The notes under the pieces: generated by a model
The model's database searches: none
Seen by the model: only the letters and a program-made list of their open reading frames with translations
Told to the model about the DNA's origin: nothing
NCBI GenBank assembly: GCA_025642065.1
Contig: JAODUP010001487.1
Location: forward strand, 1-64,000
Source of the DNA: Paralvinella palmiformis
Taxonomy: Eukaryota; Annelida; Polychaeta; Terebellida; Alvinellidae
Direction of reading: 5' to 3'
Length of the DNA stretch: 64,000 nt
Part shown: piece by piece, positions 11,989 to 25,519 of the stretch
How the letters are laid out: the number at the start of each line of letters is the position of its first letter
How positions within the stretch are numbered: position 1 is the first letter of the stretch
Program-made: the position numbers and the translations under genes

Positions 11989-13494
11989 AATGTGTGTGTG
12001 TGTGTATGTGTGTGTGTGTGTGTATGTAGTGTGTGTATGTATGTGTGTGCATGTGTGTATCTGAGTGTTCAAATGTTATTATAATATAGAGTTTACTTAT
12101 ATTTCTGTCTAGATGAAGTTACCAAATTATTACTGATGAATAAAATGTAACAATATATAATTTTTAGAATATAGAACAGTGTACACTATATGAACGTAAT
12201 ACAACAATGGAAAAACATCTTACCTGAATATCTTAAGAGGAAATGAACCTCTTTTCTCCTATTAGTTATAAGGAGTTGTATTTCCACCGAGTTAGTCTTT
12301 GATGTGTACAGCGCCCTCTCACGGTTCCACCCCCCACATATTGTGTGGTTAATCCCTAAAGACCTTTCAATAATAAAACCATAGACAGATCCACAACTGA
12401 TTAAGTTATTATCCTGTTGATTGGCAGAAAAGTCTATTAAATCAAGCTGGATAGTCTGTCCAGGACTTGCCGAGATGATCCAAAGTGATTTTGAAGATCC
12501 GCAGCCTTTCTTATGTAGCATGATGCTGGATATATAACCATTTTTGCTGGAAATCACGTTAGGTTTGTCTGGATTACATCTGGACTCGACTGAAATATAT
12601 TATTTAATTTCAAATATTTAATAAATAAATAAACAGGTATGTTTCCAATAGTAGATGGTAAAGAACAGAGTACACACACGCGCGCACGCACACATACCTA
12701 CGCACACACATATACACATACTGATATTTAATTAGAAGAAATAGTATGTCCTTTACCCTTTAGACACGTATATTCTATTCTGAGATATTTCTTCAAGATT
12801 TCAAGACAATTTGTATTTGCGGCTTCAAACTGGTCGTCATTAGTCATTTCAAATCTACATTCCTGTCTACCAGAACATAAATTATCGAGTAACGGAAGAA
12901 CATCGTTTGCACATCCAAGAAATTCGTCAGGTTTTCGGATGCATCGACCCACTTCCATCCGACCAAACTCTGCTAAGTTTACTAAGATGATCTTATCCGT
13001 AGGACACGACGCATTGAACTCCTCCGAAATACACACCTCGGCTACTTCTGGAAATGAGCATATAAACTATTAATTTTAGTAATGACAGACAATACAATAA
13101 TAATACCAATAGCACTGTCTCTCTTCTCTAACACACTCTTAAACTACTTTTAATAGTGGTATTAATTATTATTATTACTATTATTATTAGTAGTAGTTGT
13201 AGTATTATTCTTGGTTTTTGCAATGTTGGTTTTAATTAATGTTAATTAGTAGAAATGGTGTTCATATTGTTGTTGCTATTTTTAATACTATTGCTATTTA
13301 TACGTGATTACATTTCATATTTGTTATTATTATTATTATTATTATTACTTATATTGGTTGTGATTGTACTGATTGTTTGCATTACAAATTATTACCGTTT
13401 GTTTACCTGCACCAACGAATTCAAATATTCCCGCCAAATTTAGAAGCGGACCAATGAGATGCCACCATGTTTGTAACGGTCGCCAGGCCTCCAT
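8782..13494 (-). CDS. Receptor unit B: SUEL lectin-CUB-CCP-TM-tail with a stop at the CUB/CCP boundary
   Basis: Exons: 13407-13494 signal peptide (hydrophobic, L-I-G-P-L-L); 12757-13047 SUEL lectin (F-G-R, G-R-C, F-L-G-C-A-N-D-V, C-S-G-R); 12224-12589 CUB-like (G-C-G-S-S, W-I-I-S-A-x-P-G-Q, C-G-S-V-Y-G-F-I, T-I-C-G-G); 11773-11928 CCP-like module (four Cys, W-Y-K-R-E-G-N-E-A); 11591-11644 linker; 11382-11469 TM helix; 8782-9058 tail. All junctions are GT/AG with the family phases. Exon 4 has TAA at 11914-11912, five codons in, so as it stands the product is about 253 residues: signal, lectin, CUB, no membrane anchor. Exons 5 to 7 remain open and the tail ends S-L-Y-S-S-I-K-S-T. The exon 4 acceptor is bordered by an (AT)n array instead of a pyrimidine tract. 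Intron 6 (2.3 kb) holds two SINE-like sequences. It is either a secreted-form gene, a pseudogene, or has one miscalled base. Confidence 0.8.
9180..9330 (+). mobile_element. Possible tRNA-derived SINE in unit B intron 6
   Basis: GGAGATTTGAATCC resembles a pol III B box in a GC-richer block after a weak A-box-like region. No terminal duplication confirmed. Confidence 0.3.
10780..10846. repeat. (AT)n microsatellite
   Basis: About 33 AT units inside unit B intron 6. The remainder of that intron (9331-10779) shows no gene. Confidence 0.9.
10931..11105 (+). mobile_element. tRNA-derived SINE
   Basis: A box TGGCTTAAGTGG at about 10941 and B box GGTTCAAACCCC at about 10985 fit the pol III internal promoter consensus. 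The 3' body CGTTTGGAGGTCGCTCGGCC then CATTTAGCTTACC recurs on the other strand at 43795-43890 and 53668-53760. It is not a functional tRNA: no cloverleaf continues after the B box. Confidence 0.7.
11933..12060. repeat. (AT)n-(GT)n compound microsatellite next to unit B exon 4
   Basis: AT dinucleotides at 11933-11979, then GTAT/GT repeats. It abuts the exon 4 acceptor (11930-11929), replacing the usual polypyrimidine tract. Confidence 0.9.
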
Positions 13495-13806
13495 TGTTTA
13501 TCAAATACCTTGTCTCTTGGCCCTTGTCTGGAATAGTTAACAAGGTTAGCGACAGTAATACTGAGACTTAACATGCACATGACAACTTAATTACAGTAGA
13601 CTTATTATCTTGTAGGTTTTATTGAGTATATAAATATTCAAATAAAAATGGCCACTTCCATGAACCAAGAAGCCAGACGAAAGAGCTGATTAAAAATGCT
13701 ACCCATATGACAAGCTTAGTTCGACATTTGTTTGTCGTAAACATTGACTTTTTTTTACAAATTACTGACATTTATAACTAAGAGGTAAACGGTGTGTGTA
13801 ACTTAC

Positions 13807-13986
13807 TTCTTTTAAAGACTTCCAATGCTGCATATCAGCATGATTATATCAATCACTGTCTACCGTGTTTAGCCGAAGCAATCCAATATGGCAGACGCAT
13901 TATGCAAACAGAGCAGAAACTAGGTCAGCTGGTAGCGCGCTGACCTTTGAACTGGCAAAGAAAGGACATTCGCTAGAGGCGCCACT
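13807..13986 (-). promoter_or_regulatory. Conserved upstream block of unit B
   Basis: GTCTACCGTG at 13859, AATCCAATATGGC, GCATTATGCA, AGGTCA and TGACCT 13 bp apart as an inverted pair around GCGCGC, then CGCTAGAGGCGCCACT ending at 13986. A GTAAGT donor candidate lies at 13806-13805. Confidence 0.6.
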
Positions 13987-14570
13987 AATAATAATACCGC
14001 AAAAGTAGAGAAAAAACATTACACAGTCAGCAAAATCTAATATGTTATTTTTTAATGCCTTTTTAACTAAATCAGTGAAATTATTTATATTTAAGAAGAT
14101 AAGGCTAATTGCAAATAACGTAACATCTATACTATTTTATTAACACCACGATAGAAGTGGGCTTGATTAAATTGATTGTCACGCGAAAGGAAGAATATAT
14201 ACCCGGTATTGATTTATTTTGACAATTTATTACATTGTATCTCAAGCGTAATGTTTTGATTGGATATTTATGTTATCAGATGATTTTCGATGTTAAAGTA
14301 ATACTTTTAATAAGTTAATAAGTAGTTGTGTTTAGTGGTGTGTGTGTGTGCGTTGTGTGTGCGCGTATGTGTGTGAATATGTGTGAAATATAAAGTGAAT
14401 AACTAGCAATTAATATCTTTTCATGGAAAAAAGGTAATTTAGTATTGCTGATTTTACCATAAATCATCTTACAAACATATTTCTTTATTTGTGGTTATTT
14501 AGTTATGCGGTGAACGACAATTGTCCAGTTTAACTGTCGAGGCCAACTATTAAGATTTACTATAATAATA

Positions 14571-14625
<55 letters not shown>

Positions 14626-16239
14626 TAATAATTATTATTATTATTATTATTATTATGACATTTTCTACATCACCATTTACGCCACGATCATTACCACTGC
14701 AGCAACTACAACAACTACAACAACAACAACAACAACAACTACTACTACTACTACTATTACAACCACCACCACCACCACTATTACGACTGATACTACTATT
14801 ACTTTTGTTGTAGTTGCTGCTACCACTACTACAAGAAGAACAATAACAACTACTACTACTATTACTGAACAGCTGTAACGAATGCAGGACATATTTGACT
14901 TGATGCTAGTTAGTTAGTTAGAAATAAAACTTAGTTAGAGCGAGTATGCAAGATACCTTAATACTACTAACAGGAAAGAATGATATACAATCTTATGAGA
15001 TAATATTACAGTATGAATTATGATTGTAAGAAAAGGCTAGTTCACATCCGGAGTATTTTTTAGCTTCGTTTAGCTTTGGAACTGGTTATAAGTGAACCAA
15101 GCATGAAGGTTATATTAGCATGCTAATGTCAGTGCTAATTATCCAAGATGAAGGTAAGATGGTAATTATAGTGTTTGATTCATATACATCAGTTTGTCAT
15201 TTAGATAATTATCTGAATCTAAATAACAGGACTACTTTTGTATCGTACCGAAAGTGATATTGTTGTCTGTCCTTTTAAAATAACATAATATATACTATTT
15301 TATTACACTTAGTGAATTTCGTTATTACACTGGGATGTAATTAAATAATCCAAGTAGAATGTGACACAAAGTACAGCGTTGATATTTAACATGGCATACA
15401 TATTTTAAGCGTGCTCTGAATAAATAATATTTTCATCAGTTATTATAGAGAAATATACTCGCAACATTTGGTCATGTAATGTTTAGGCTGAGATTTGCAT
15501 TACTATCGTCATTGCCTATATTAACTATTATGCAGTATATGGTCCAGAATATAAACCTGCATAAAATATTAGATGAATAAAAAACTAAAATTGTATGGCC
15601 TTAATTTGTATATTATAGGACTTATTTTCATTATATCCTTAGTTCTAAGAAATGTTCACAATATTGAGTGACATACATTAGTCACATGCAGCACCTTTAT
15701 ATATTATGGATGTACCTTTAGCCAGTATTATGAAAGGTTTGTCTGCAAGAAAGATAGATTCTACCTTTACAGTTGCATCGAATGCATGACAGAGGTGTTA
15801 GGATTATGTTGAAATAGCCATTGCTGTATGCCTCATATCTAATTTTATCACTGAATATATTCGATGGCCGGCACGAATTAAGGATTAATCACCATTGTTC
15901 GGTGAATAAATAGACATTGCCGTATTTAGTTTTTAAACCATCTCATCAAAAAAACATTACATATTTCATAATTGAACAGGTTCAAAATTGCGCGTTGGAG
16001 ACGGGCGCAGAAAATGAAGGTGAACTACATTGTAAATATAATGTTATTTACATTCTAATGTAAATTAGAAAAATACCATAAAGTTTGCATCAACTCAAAT
16101 CATGATATTATTTATTTTGTTCAAATGAACAAACATGCTTTAATCTTTCGGTATGAATAATTTTGTCCACCAAATTAAAGAGTATATGGCTCGAATTTTG
16201 TCCAATATGTTTTCAATGTTATTGTTATTATTAGTGATA
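13987..16239. other. Intergenic B-C, left part: no gene seen
   Basis: AT-rich. GT-rich tract at about 14338-14376, a triplet-repeat field at 14560-14875 listed separately, otherwise nothing recognisable. Confidence 0.5.
14560..14875. repeat. Triplet-repeat field (AAT, ATT, CAA, CTA, CCA)
   Basis: (AAT)n runs into its own complement (ATT)n at about 14632-14656, making a potential hairpin, followed by (CAA)n, (CTA)n and (CCA)n. Homopolymeric Ile, Gln, Leu and Val open frames here are artefacts. Confidence 0.9.
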
Positions 16240-17165
16240 CAGAGAAAATCCGTTAATACGGTCATCGTTTATCCAACCCATGCACATTCCGACACACCAT
16301 TGTCTGTGATGGATTTAGCTCAATTATAAATGACTCTTGAATCCAGCAAACTCGGGTTCCTACTCCGACACTTTTTTTCGCCAACAGAATGTGACTTTCA
16401 ATGTAGCATGACCTTGGTAATCCGACAACACGAAAATGTTATCACATATTTCCGCTGATTCAGCCCATATCATACCAAACACACCGACATGTTACTAGTA
16501 ATGGTTAATTAACCCGCCCACGTGCGATAGTTGCTATATCGTAACCAATTACAATCGCTCTTCACTAGACACACCGACACAGGATGCTTCCATCTCATAG
16601 TCAATCATAATCAGTCATAGCTAATTACAAACGCACGTGTGCTATCTTTCCAATGGCCAGGTTGTGAGTTAACCCAATGGGCAAAGTAACACGAATATTT
16701 CTTTATAATATCTGTAATTAACAAATATCAAAATGATCAATGGCTTCAATGCCATTCCGTATCATTGCGCACGATTATTGAACACATCGGGTTATTGAAT
16801 AATGGTTTAAATACGGGGTAAAAGTTACTTGCTATCATGGCTGTGCCCAAGGCGACAGCCAGGGGTCTCTACCCCAACAGATTCACTTCTATAGCTGTCG
16901 AAATAACAACATATGTATTTGTTCATTACAATGTATATGGTTGTTATTGTATTATTTGTTTACCTCAGGTCACTTAGTGCGTCATAATTGTTGAAAATAA
17001 GTAAATACGCCACGAGATTATAAGCGTTCAATGGATATTGCATATTATTTATGTTACATATAACGGCATGTCTTTGCGATCTAAAAATGTGTCACAGACT
17101 ATGTCACGGACTCGACATTCCGACATTCACTTTTATCCCACATAATATTACGTGATATTTCTCTG
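16240..17165. mobile_element. TA-flanked inverted-repeat MITE, long copy (926 bp)
   Basis: Flanked by TA at 16238-16239 and 17166-17167. The left end CAGAGAAAATCCGTTAATAC is an imperfect inverted match of the right end, read on the minus strand as CAGAGAAATATCACGTAATA. The interior matches 41897-42575, for example CCGACAACACGAAAATGTT and GCTATATCGTAACCAATTA. No ORF. TA target site and CAG termini suggest Tc1/mariner mobilisation; superfamily is inferred. Confidence 0.75.
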
Positions 17166-18211
17166 TATAACAATATATGAGTATCTTGATTTTTTCTTTC
17201 TGTGAGTAATGTTTCCATTCTGTTAGCGATACTGGTTTATTTGTTTCTCAACAACAGTACTCTCATCAAAGTGAATGTTCTATATGGATGTTAATGCCTA
17301 TAATGTAATACTTATGGTACAACATTTTTACTTCTGGATTGACAGTTGCAAACTTTGTCGCAGTAATTTATTTAAAAACAATAGTATCCTTAGATCACAG
17401 TTGAGCTTATCAAAGAAAGGTTCTTATCAATATGTATACAAGATGATGATGACGCTGATAATTTTGATGGTCCTAATATTCCGGGTCTTTGAGCGCTGCT
17501 GCTACTAATAAAGATTATGACAGATACAATGACGACAATCGTTACATAAATAATGACCATGATGATGATTGTCTTGATAATCAGATTAGGAAATGATTTG
17601 TTATGATGTGAATATTAAATTTGATGTTTGCGTTTGTTTTATTTGTTCTACTTAGTTAGGTTATCTTGTAGGTATCCAATTCAGCATAAAGTTATTTGTA
17701 AACCATTTTCAACCAGGTACGATTTTAGCCATTTTATAGTATGGCATAAGATTATATCAAATAATGACTGGATTTGGCTTTGAAGCCATGTGTCTAGTCA
17801 GAACTTCCAGGTCATTTGTCTGCTTCTGTCAGTATCTGTTATGTATTTATCAGCTTTATCTTCATCCCTGAAATGGGCAAAAGCTGGGCGCTCATTGTTA
17901 CCGATCCAAGAGAGTAACTGATTTACTCAACAAGAACAAAACCTCCACCCCGAAATAGCTTGGGAAAAGCCCAGCTTTATATCCAATTGAAATCTCGCGG
18001 ATTATAATGAAGAATAAGGTGGAAGTCAATCAATCATCAAGTGCTCAAAACTTAAAACACTATATCCATCATGTTTACGTCACCGAAGCACCCAAGAGTA
18101 CTATGAATCTCTGGTTTCAAGCATGCCACGTCGCTTACACGCGGCCATTGCCATCAAAGGACACCACACTAAATACTTCACTAAGTTTAATATTATGCTG
18201 TATTACGTTAA
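17166..18211. other. Intergenic, no gene recognised
   Basis: AT-rich unique-looking sequence. The short open frame near 17275-17508 has no recognisable domain. Confidence 0.4.
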
Positions 18212-18577
18212 TTAAAATCGAAAAATATATACCGGTGAGATTGCTCCGATCTAAGTCCTATTCACCTTTGAGGGTACAAAAAATCCATACATCAATGTAC
18301 GGAGATAATTCCTTCCGAGTATTAGCTCCCAGACTGTGGATCAAGTTGCCAAACCATATTAAACTCGCAACAAGTAAAGATATATTTTGTAAGACTCTTA
18401 AAACACATTTATTTTAATTGTCGTATTTATAATGTTAAACCAGTTTATTATGTATGAAATGTATTTAAGCTATATGAGCTCAGAATATGTTTTAAGTATG
18501 TTTTAAATGTAAAGCGCATTAGAACAATTAAAATTGCATAAGATACTGTATAAAATATTTTCATTATTATTATTATA
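18212..18577 (+). mobile_element. 5'-truncated CR1/L2-type LINE 3' end
   Basis: An open frame to 18417 carries the C-terminal signature of these LINEs: R-L-L-R-S, G-D-N-S-F-R-V-L-A-P-R-L-W-x-K-L-P, F-x-K-T-L-K-T-H-L-F, stop. The 3' UTR follows, with GTAAAGCGCATT, and ends in (ATT)n at about 18562-18577. Upstream codons from 18007 are open but show no clear homology. Confidence 0.75.
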
Positions 18578-19997
18578 CGCCAGAATAATAAATGATAACA
18601 TTTATGTGAAGGCCATAATAATCATAGCTTTGTTAAGTTTCTTTTAAAAGATCATGGCTGATCATAAACATTTCCAAATGACTATATAATTCGGTATGTT
18701 AAGTTCAAGCTGTCTAGGCATAGATATACTTGATATTAAACAGATTCCTTGAATAGCTAGTTTGTTAAATTATATGCAGATTTGAATAGAAAGGGAGTAT
18801 ATAACACTCATTATGGCACGCTTTGTATATTATAGGATAATTGTGTTTATCATTGAGTTATTGATCATAGAGAAAGTTGACAGCAAACTTATTTTAGGTC
18901 TTATCCCAGTATACTAGTGATAATGCTGTGCATAGGAATAATTCATGCAGTACAAGTGATAATGGATATAAAGTTTTGCAATATACTAAAATATTTCTAA
19001 TCGGAGATGATGAAATATAAATAATTAAAAGTTGCAGGTAGTAAGAACAATAAATTATATTCTAAATAGAATTTGAAAAATAAATAGTGAAAACCAGGAA
19101 TACAAGAATCAACCTAAGAATTAAAGTTTAATTTGAATAATGTAAGACAACACATAATAAATCACTAAACATCACAAACACGAAAACATCACCATGATAT
19201 AATACTTGTTATTTACGTACTAAAAACTTACTAAAAACTCAGTTGCTATTTCTATAGCGTCACAGATTGGAGTGACATTTTAATACAAATTTTGCCTTCC
19301 TTCCTAAAGTTCGTATAGGATTTGAAAATACCAAGTATTTTATAAGAATACACAGCACAGATAATATCACCTTTGTGGCGTTAGCTTTTTACTTCTGATT
19401 TGTATCCATGCAAGGGTGAGAAAGGTTTACTCCACCAATGAAAAAACATTCAAATTATATTTATCGCATAACCAGAAATGGAGTTGTTTATGAATACACG
19501 TAGTTCATGAATACACGATGTCGGCTACATTTTAGAGAAACAAAAGTTCATTTTTGTCGCAATATTCATATGACTCAATACACATTGTGATGGATTACAT
19601 AATACTCTGACATTTAAGCAGAACGAACAAACAGTGTTATTGCTGTTATTTACTTTAAATAATAGTGAAAAAGTATTGTTGAGGTGATGAGAATCAAGAC
19701 AATTATTATTATTCAATATTTATAAGATGATACTTCTACAATAAATGACATGCATGTACACAGATACATATAGATTAATACACAAGCAAGACATACACTG
19801 ATAGACACAAATCCAAATACAAGCATTGATATATATTCGTTTTTTTTTTAACACAATGACTTTCAATTATACATGCTCGGGAGATTACAGCTATTTCCAA
19901 TGCGTTAATACACGAACATTCATCTTAGATACAAAATATTAATATTCAGATCAAGACTATGAAAGTAAAAACAAATCATATCTTATGTCCTTGCTAT
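18578..19997. other. Intergenic 3' of unit C, no gene seen
   Basis: AT-rich. No recognisable repeat or coding feature, only short chance frames. Confidence 0.4.
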
Positions 19998-21139
19998 TTA
20001 TGTTGATTTAATAGAACTATACAAACTTTGTCTTTCAAGAGATATCTCTCCTTCAGTTTTATCTCCGTTTCCTTGATTACGCATCTGTAATGTTGGACAT
20101 GTACATTTGTCTGACAAGAGTGTCATCTGATTGGGTGGTACGAGTGACATATCCCAGCACGTAGCATTGTCTTCTGATTGATCTATGGTGACTGGTCTGT
20201 AGTAAGTTTGTACATTACTTCCTATTGTCGAGTAGGTTTTGTACAAGTTGGCTCTCTTCATTTCCTGCTTCATTCTGAAAATAAGTAATATTTAAGATGG
20301 CCTAAGTGGCACCCGAGTGAATAAAAACTTAATGTACTCACATAATTGTTAAATTATTTTATTATGCATTAAAATATAGTTTAGATGGCAGATAGAATAC
20401 CTATATTTGTTTATGTAGACAACACCACACACTACGGCAACGACACTTAAAACGATGGCTGCACCTGCTATTCCACTAATTACTACAACTAAAAATGGTG
20501 AAGAACACAGAACATTGATAAAAGTCGACAAATAAATAATTAAGAAAAAGTGTTCAAATATTGTAAACATGGACAGAAGTATTTTTATGTGGTTGGAACT
20601 GACAAATTATATTATCTTCGTATAAACACATTCCATATATATCATATTACAACGTCTATATGAAAATAACAAATACTATTAAAAGCGGAATATTACTTAC
20701 TTGATGACATGTGGAATAAGTCATCATGTTTTTCTTCTTCTTTAAAATCCGGGGCTATTTATAACAAAGAGGCTATACACATTGTACAATTAAATAAAAG
20801 ATTCCATTTCTACTAGGAATGATTTATTATATAAACATAATGCATATATTTTTTATTGTCTCCTATACTTTACCTATCTGAGAGCAGTTTCCTATATTTC
20901 CGGTCCACGTATTACCAACACATTGAAGACGCCATTCGTTGTCGTTATCATCACAACCAATGATTGCTTCATTTCCTTCACGTTTATACCAAGAATGTTG
21001 AGGTCGAACTATCTCAGAACATCCAGTCACTATGTTTCAGAACAAAATCGAGTGATTTAAATACAATAAAAGTTGATTACATCTTTATATGGATGAAAGT
21101 AAATCACAAGTAAGTAAGTTGTAAGCAGCTGTATACGTA

Positions 21140-21140
<1 letters not shown>

Positions 21141-21191
<51 letters not shown>
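21141..21191. repeat. (AT)n microsatellite in unit C intron 3
   Basis: About 25 AT units. The rest of this 1.15-kb intron (21192-22179) has no recognisable feature. Confidence 0.9.
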
Positions 21192-21193
<2 letters not shown>

Positions 21194-22729
21194 ATGTTTA
21201 TACGTATGTACAGACGTAGGTATGTACTTGGCATATTTTATTATTATGGTAACTAGGATTTAGGGAGATATGGCATCAGTACGATTTTGTGACTGTAGTT
21301 TGTAATACTGCTAATAAACTATATGCATACATGAAACTTATACATTTATGATATGTCAGTGTGTTGCCGAATATTATACTATACTCATCCCGAAACCAGC
21401 TATCAAGTATAAACATGGTATTAGAAAAATATACTATTTGGGTGTTGGGTAATAATGAAAAATATATTTTAGTAATATTCAGGCTCTCTTTAAGTGAACT
21501 TTTGAATACGACTACTTTACAATTGGGTACACAAGCCATGGGATGCATACAAATGCAATACTTGAAATATAATATAAAACAGTATGCCATATTAAAGGAT
21601 TGAAGTGTATAAATGCTATATTAGGTTGATATCATATTTATGTGTGATCAATACATCTCGTATTGTATTATATAATCTATCGGACTATACAATTTCTATC
21701 CCTTTGTCATTAAGGTACCTTTAATAATTCTTCCCAAACGTTTGGGTTAAAGCAAAGTATAATGCTCTCTAGATTTTAAATGGATGATAGCCATAATATA
21801 AATTGCCATACACCGACATTAGTTACATTTCTCACACTTTGGAGCAAATCCAATGATATTCATCCAAACGTGAACAAATAAAACCTCTACATACTGGAAG
21901 TAAAGCAGGTCATATTTTGATTACTCTTTCATAAATATTATCAACGAAATGTTATATTATTCAACATCGACATTGGAAGAATTTTGTCTATTCGTATGTG
22001 TCTCTCTTGCTAAATTCGTCGATTATTTCTAGTTTAGTTGGCTGGATGAATTCTGACAAGGTTGCAGACCTGTTAAGCTGTCTTAATAAGTGCATTGCTG
22101 ATAAATACATCCATTTATAGATCAATGTATATCAATATATCGCAGCAATTCGCACCTTTGGGCTATAAAAGCTTCTTACCAGAATATTTCAGAAGGAAGG
22201 TTTTTCCGTTCCTCTTTTCGCTGGATAGCAAATATATCTCTACAACATTAGTTTTCGAGGTATAGAGCATCTTTTCTCGAACTTGTCCACCACAAATTGT
22301 GTAATTTATTCCCAGTGAATCTCTCTATGATGAATCCATAAACAGAAGCACAACTAACGTAACCATGATCCTGTTGGTTGACAGCAAAGTCGATCAGATC
22401 AATTTGGATAGTTTGTCCTGGATTTACCGAAACTATCCATGGTGATCTTGACGATCCACAGCCTTTTTTGTCCAATATCAAACTAGATATGAAACCATCT
22501 TTATTCGAGAGCGTGTTCCTTTGATTTCCAGTACATTGTACTTCAGCTAGAGAAGAGTTTGGGAAGAAGATAGATATTTGCAAGATCAACATTTATATGA
22601 CAGTCAATACCATGAATAACTTCAAGTAAAAAATGAGAATCACAGAATGACGATAGAGAGTTCAATAGTGTAAATGTACTTGTCTGTTACTCCGAATTAA
22701 TTTTATGACATGCATCTTCAAAATATCAC

Positions 22730-22781
22730 AACGCGTGTGTGCGCGACACACATACGCACGCACACACACACGCACATATGC

Positions 22782-22826
<45 letters not shown>

Positions 22827-22839
22827 GAGAAGATAAGAT

Positions 22840-22916
<77 letters not shown>

Positions 22917-22922
22917 GAGACG
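22730..22922. repeat. Compound (AC)n-(AG)n-(AT)n-(AG)n microsatellite in unit C intron 2
   Basis: Four adjacent dinucleotide blocks between the CUB and lectin exons. Confidence 0.9.
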
Positions 22923-23671
22923 CGTACATACATAAGAATTTCTCGTTTCATTTCAATTAGCAGATTTATTAATGGGTACGTAGACAAGTTAACCACTTAC
23001 TGTTCAAACAGGTATATTCCACTTTGAGGTATTTTATCAATATATCTAGACAGTTTTCATTGGCTGATTCTAAATTTCCCACCTCAATTTTGCATGTTTC
23101 TTTCCCAGAACACCACCTATCGAGAATCGGGAGCACATCATTCGTACAACCGAGGAATTCGTCCTCCTTTTTGATACATCTTCCCACCTCCATCCTACCG
23201 TATTGCGCGGATGTCATCAATATTATATTATTATGTGGACAGGAGATTTGTTGATCTTCGAATGTGCAGACCTCAACGGATTCTGGAAATTATATAGAAA
23301 CCAACATGTAATAGAATTGTGATGCTTGGAAATTTTGGATGTCCGTTTACATAACTTTAATTCGATCTTAGTTCTTGAAATTGCTTAGGGATAATATATT
23401 GATTTGCTCAAATACTTAATGCGATATTCAGAATATGTGGAAACATTAATAATTAACGGTGTATTCATGATCCAATGGCATAATATAAACGAGGCATGGA
23501 TACTTGGCATATAATTTACCCGTGTTCTGTTTCCACATGCCGGTATACAATAGAAACATAGATCTTTTCGTATTGGTTTGTTTGTATTACATCGATTCCG
23601 CTGCATATAAATATTTGTCTTCATTTATCTTCAAGGCCTATGAAAGTTATTGGGGGGTGGGGGTGGGAGAG

Positions 23672-23772
<101 letters not shown>

Positions 23773-24909
23773 ACACACACCACCTATATGTTGATATGTT
23801 GAAATAGGAAAAAAAATACAACATTATTTTAACTATTAATAATATAAACTAAAGATACCCTTGTTTAAACTTTCTTTGAGTACACACAGTGGGTTTGGAA
23901 TTAAATGCAAACAATGCGAATGAAAAGAACAAAACATATTTCCGACTGCATTTAATTTTGGTATTCACTAATATTGTTCATGTTAACATGTGAAGTCAAC
24001 TGTAATCTAATTTTGCGAATTTCAGATATATAAGATTACATGGGAAAGCACAACCTCTTTTTACCTTCATCAGACATCAATACATTCTGTATTTTCTAAT
24101 AAAAGTAAGTATATACCGTCATTTAACTGACGAATGAAACAAGATTACTTGGCGATTATAAAAAATACGATGGATATGTGTTACTTTTGCCGTCCGATAT
24201 TCAACACGCGCAATTTTCGGTTACTAATTAAACACCGAATTCAAATGTTGATTGGTTGATAGCATCGTTCTGACGATTATGTTTTTATAAAAATTCTTAT
24301 ATTGTATAAATAAAAGTACAAGGATTGCATTATTTAGGCGTGTTAATGAATTTCTACCATTTACCCTATTTAATATAATATATGCCATTAATATATTTTC
24401 CATACTATACTTATCATATCACCCATCATATCGCAGCTATATATCCAAAGTGTGATCAGTACCGAGATCAAACAGGTAACTCACTCACTCACTAACCCAC
24501 TCACTCACTCAGTACCTTACCCGCCAAAGCATATTCAAATGTTCCCGCCAAAACTACGAGCAGGCAAATCAGCGAATTCCGGTTCATATTAGCTAGATCT
24601 AGCTGGGTTTCCTATGGTAACTGAACCATTCCCAGATAATATCTGTGTAAAAAGATTATAATAAATATTCAATATAAACAGAACAGAAAAACCTAAAGTG
24701 CTAACAAATAGCGAGGATAGATGTTAATGAATACTCACACTAGTAGAAATATGGAGCAGCCACGCTCATTATAGATGCAGTGTTTCACACAAAGACCTCG
24801 CTTCACTTCACCAATGGCGGATATTTCTAACCTTATGGATGACTTGGCATCATTTTCACTATATCTATAACGAATAGATACAGCATACATCGACTACATT
24901 TAGAAATAC

Positions 24910-25072
24910 CACATGAAAACATACAACTTTGGAGCTGTTTGTCTTTCAGTGTCTACTTTGCTTAACAGAAAACAATCCAATATGGCCGACAAATTATGCA
25001 ATCAGGTCACTCAACTGCGCGCCTCTCTGACCTCTGAACCATAGCCAGATCTGCATTCACTAGAGGCGCCAC
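24910..25072 (-). promoter_or_regulatory. Conserved upstream block of unit C
   Basis: GTCTACTTTG at 24951, AATCCAATATGGCC, AATTATGCA, AGGTCA, GCGCGC, TGACCT, then CACTAGAGGCGCCAC ending at 25072. A GTATTT donor candidate at 24909-24908 would end the noncoding exon, less certain than in units A, B and D. Confidence 0.55.
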
Positions 25073-25197
25073 GGCTGACATTTTTTAATACCTATAATTG
25101 TTTGTTCTTAATATGGAAGTTAATGACTAAATTCAAGGTTTATAATTTAAAAAAAATGTAATCGATATAAACCCTGTTATCTGCTCAACATATGCTG

Positions 25198-25199
<2 letters not shown>

Positions 25200-25285
<86 letters not shown>

Positions 25286-25375
25286 GGAAATTGTAGATGT
25301 AATATATTTATCAACCTATATTATTATTATTATTATTATTAGTAGTAGTAGTAGTAGTAGTAGTGGTAGTAGTAT
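25200..25375. repeat. (AAT)n/(ATT)n palindromic triplet array
   Basis: (AAT)n 25202-25249 runs directly into (ATT)n to about 25281, then after a short gap (ATT)n-(AGT)n to 25375. It can form a long hairpin. Confidence 0.9.
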
Positions 25376-25519
25376 TACTAGCAACTGGTGTTATGTCAGC
25401 AGTTTTAGTATTTTGTATTATCATCGTCCTATTAATGTTATAATCTGGATCACTATGTGATACACGTGTTGCAAAATATGTTTGCTGACATAACATCACG
25501 ATATTTAAGGAGTAATGGA

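Noticed and set aside
14622..14892. Poly-Gln/poly-Leu and poly-Val open frames
   Set aside because: Pure triplet-repeat translation with no flanking exon structure.
21276..21603. Overlapping open frames on both strands in unit C intron 3
   Set aside because: Intronic, low complexity, no homology recognised.
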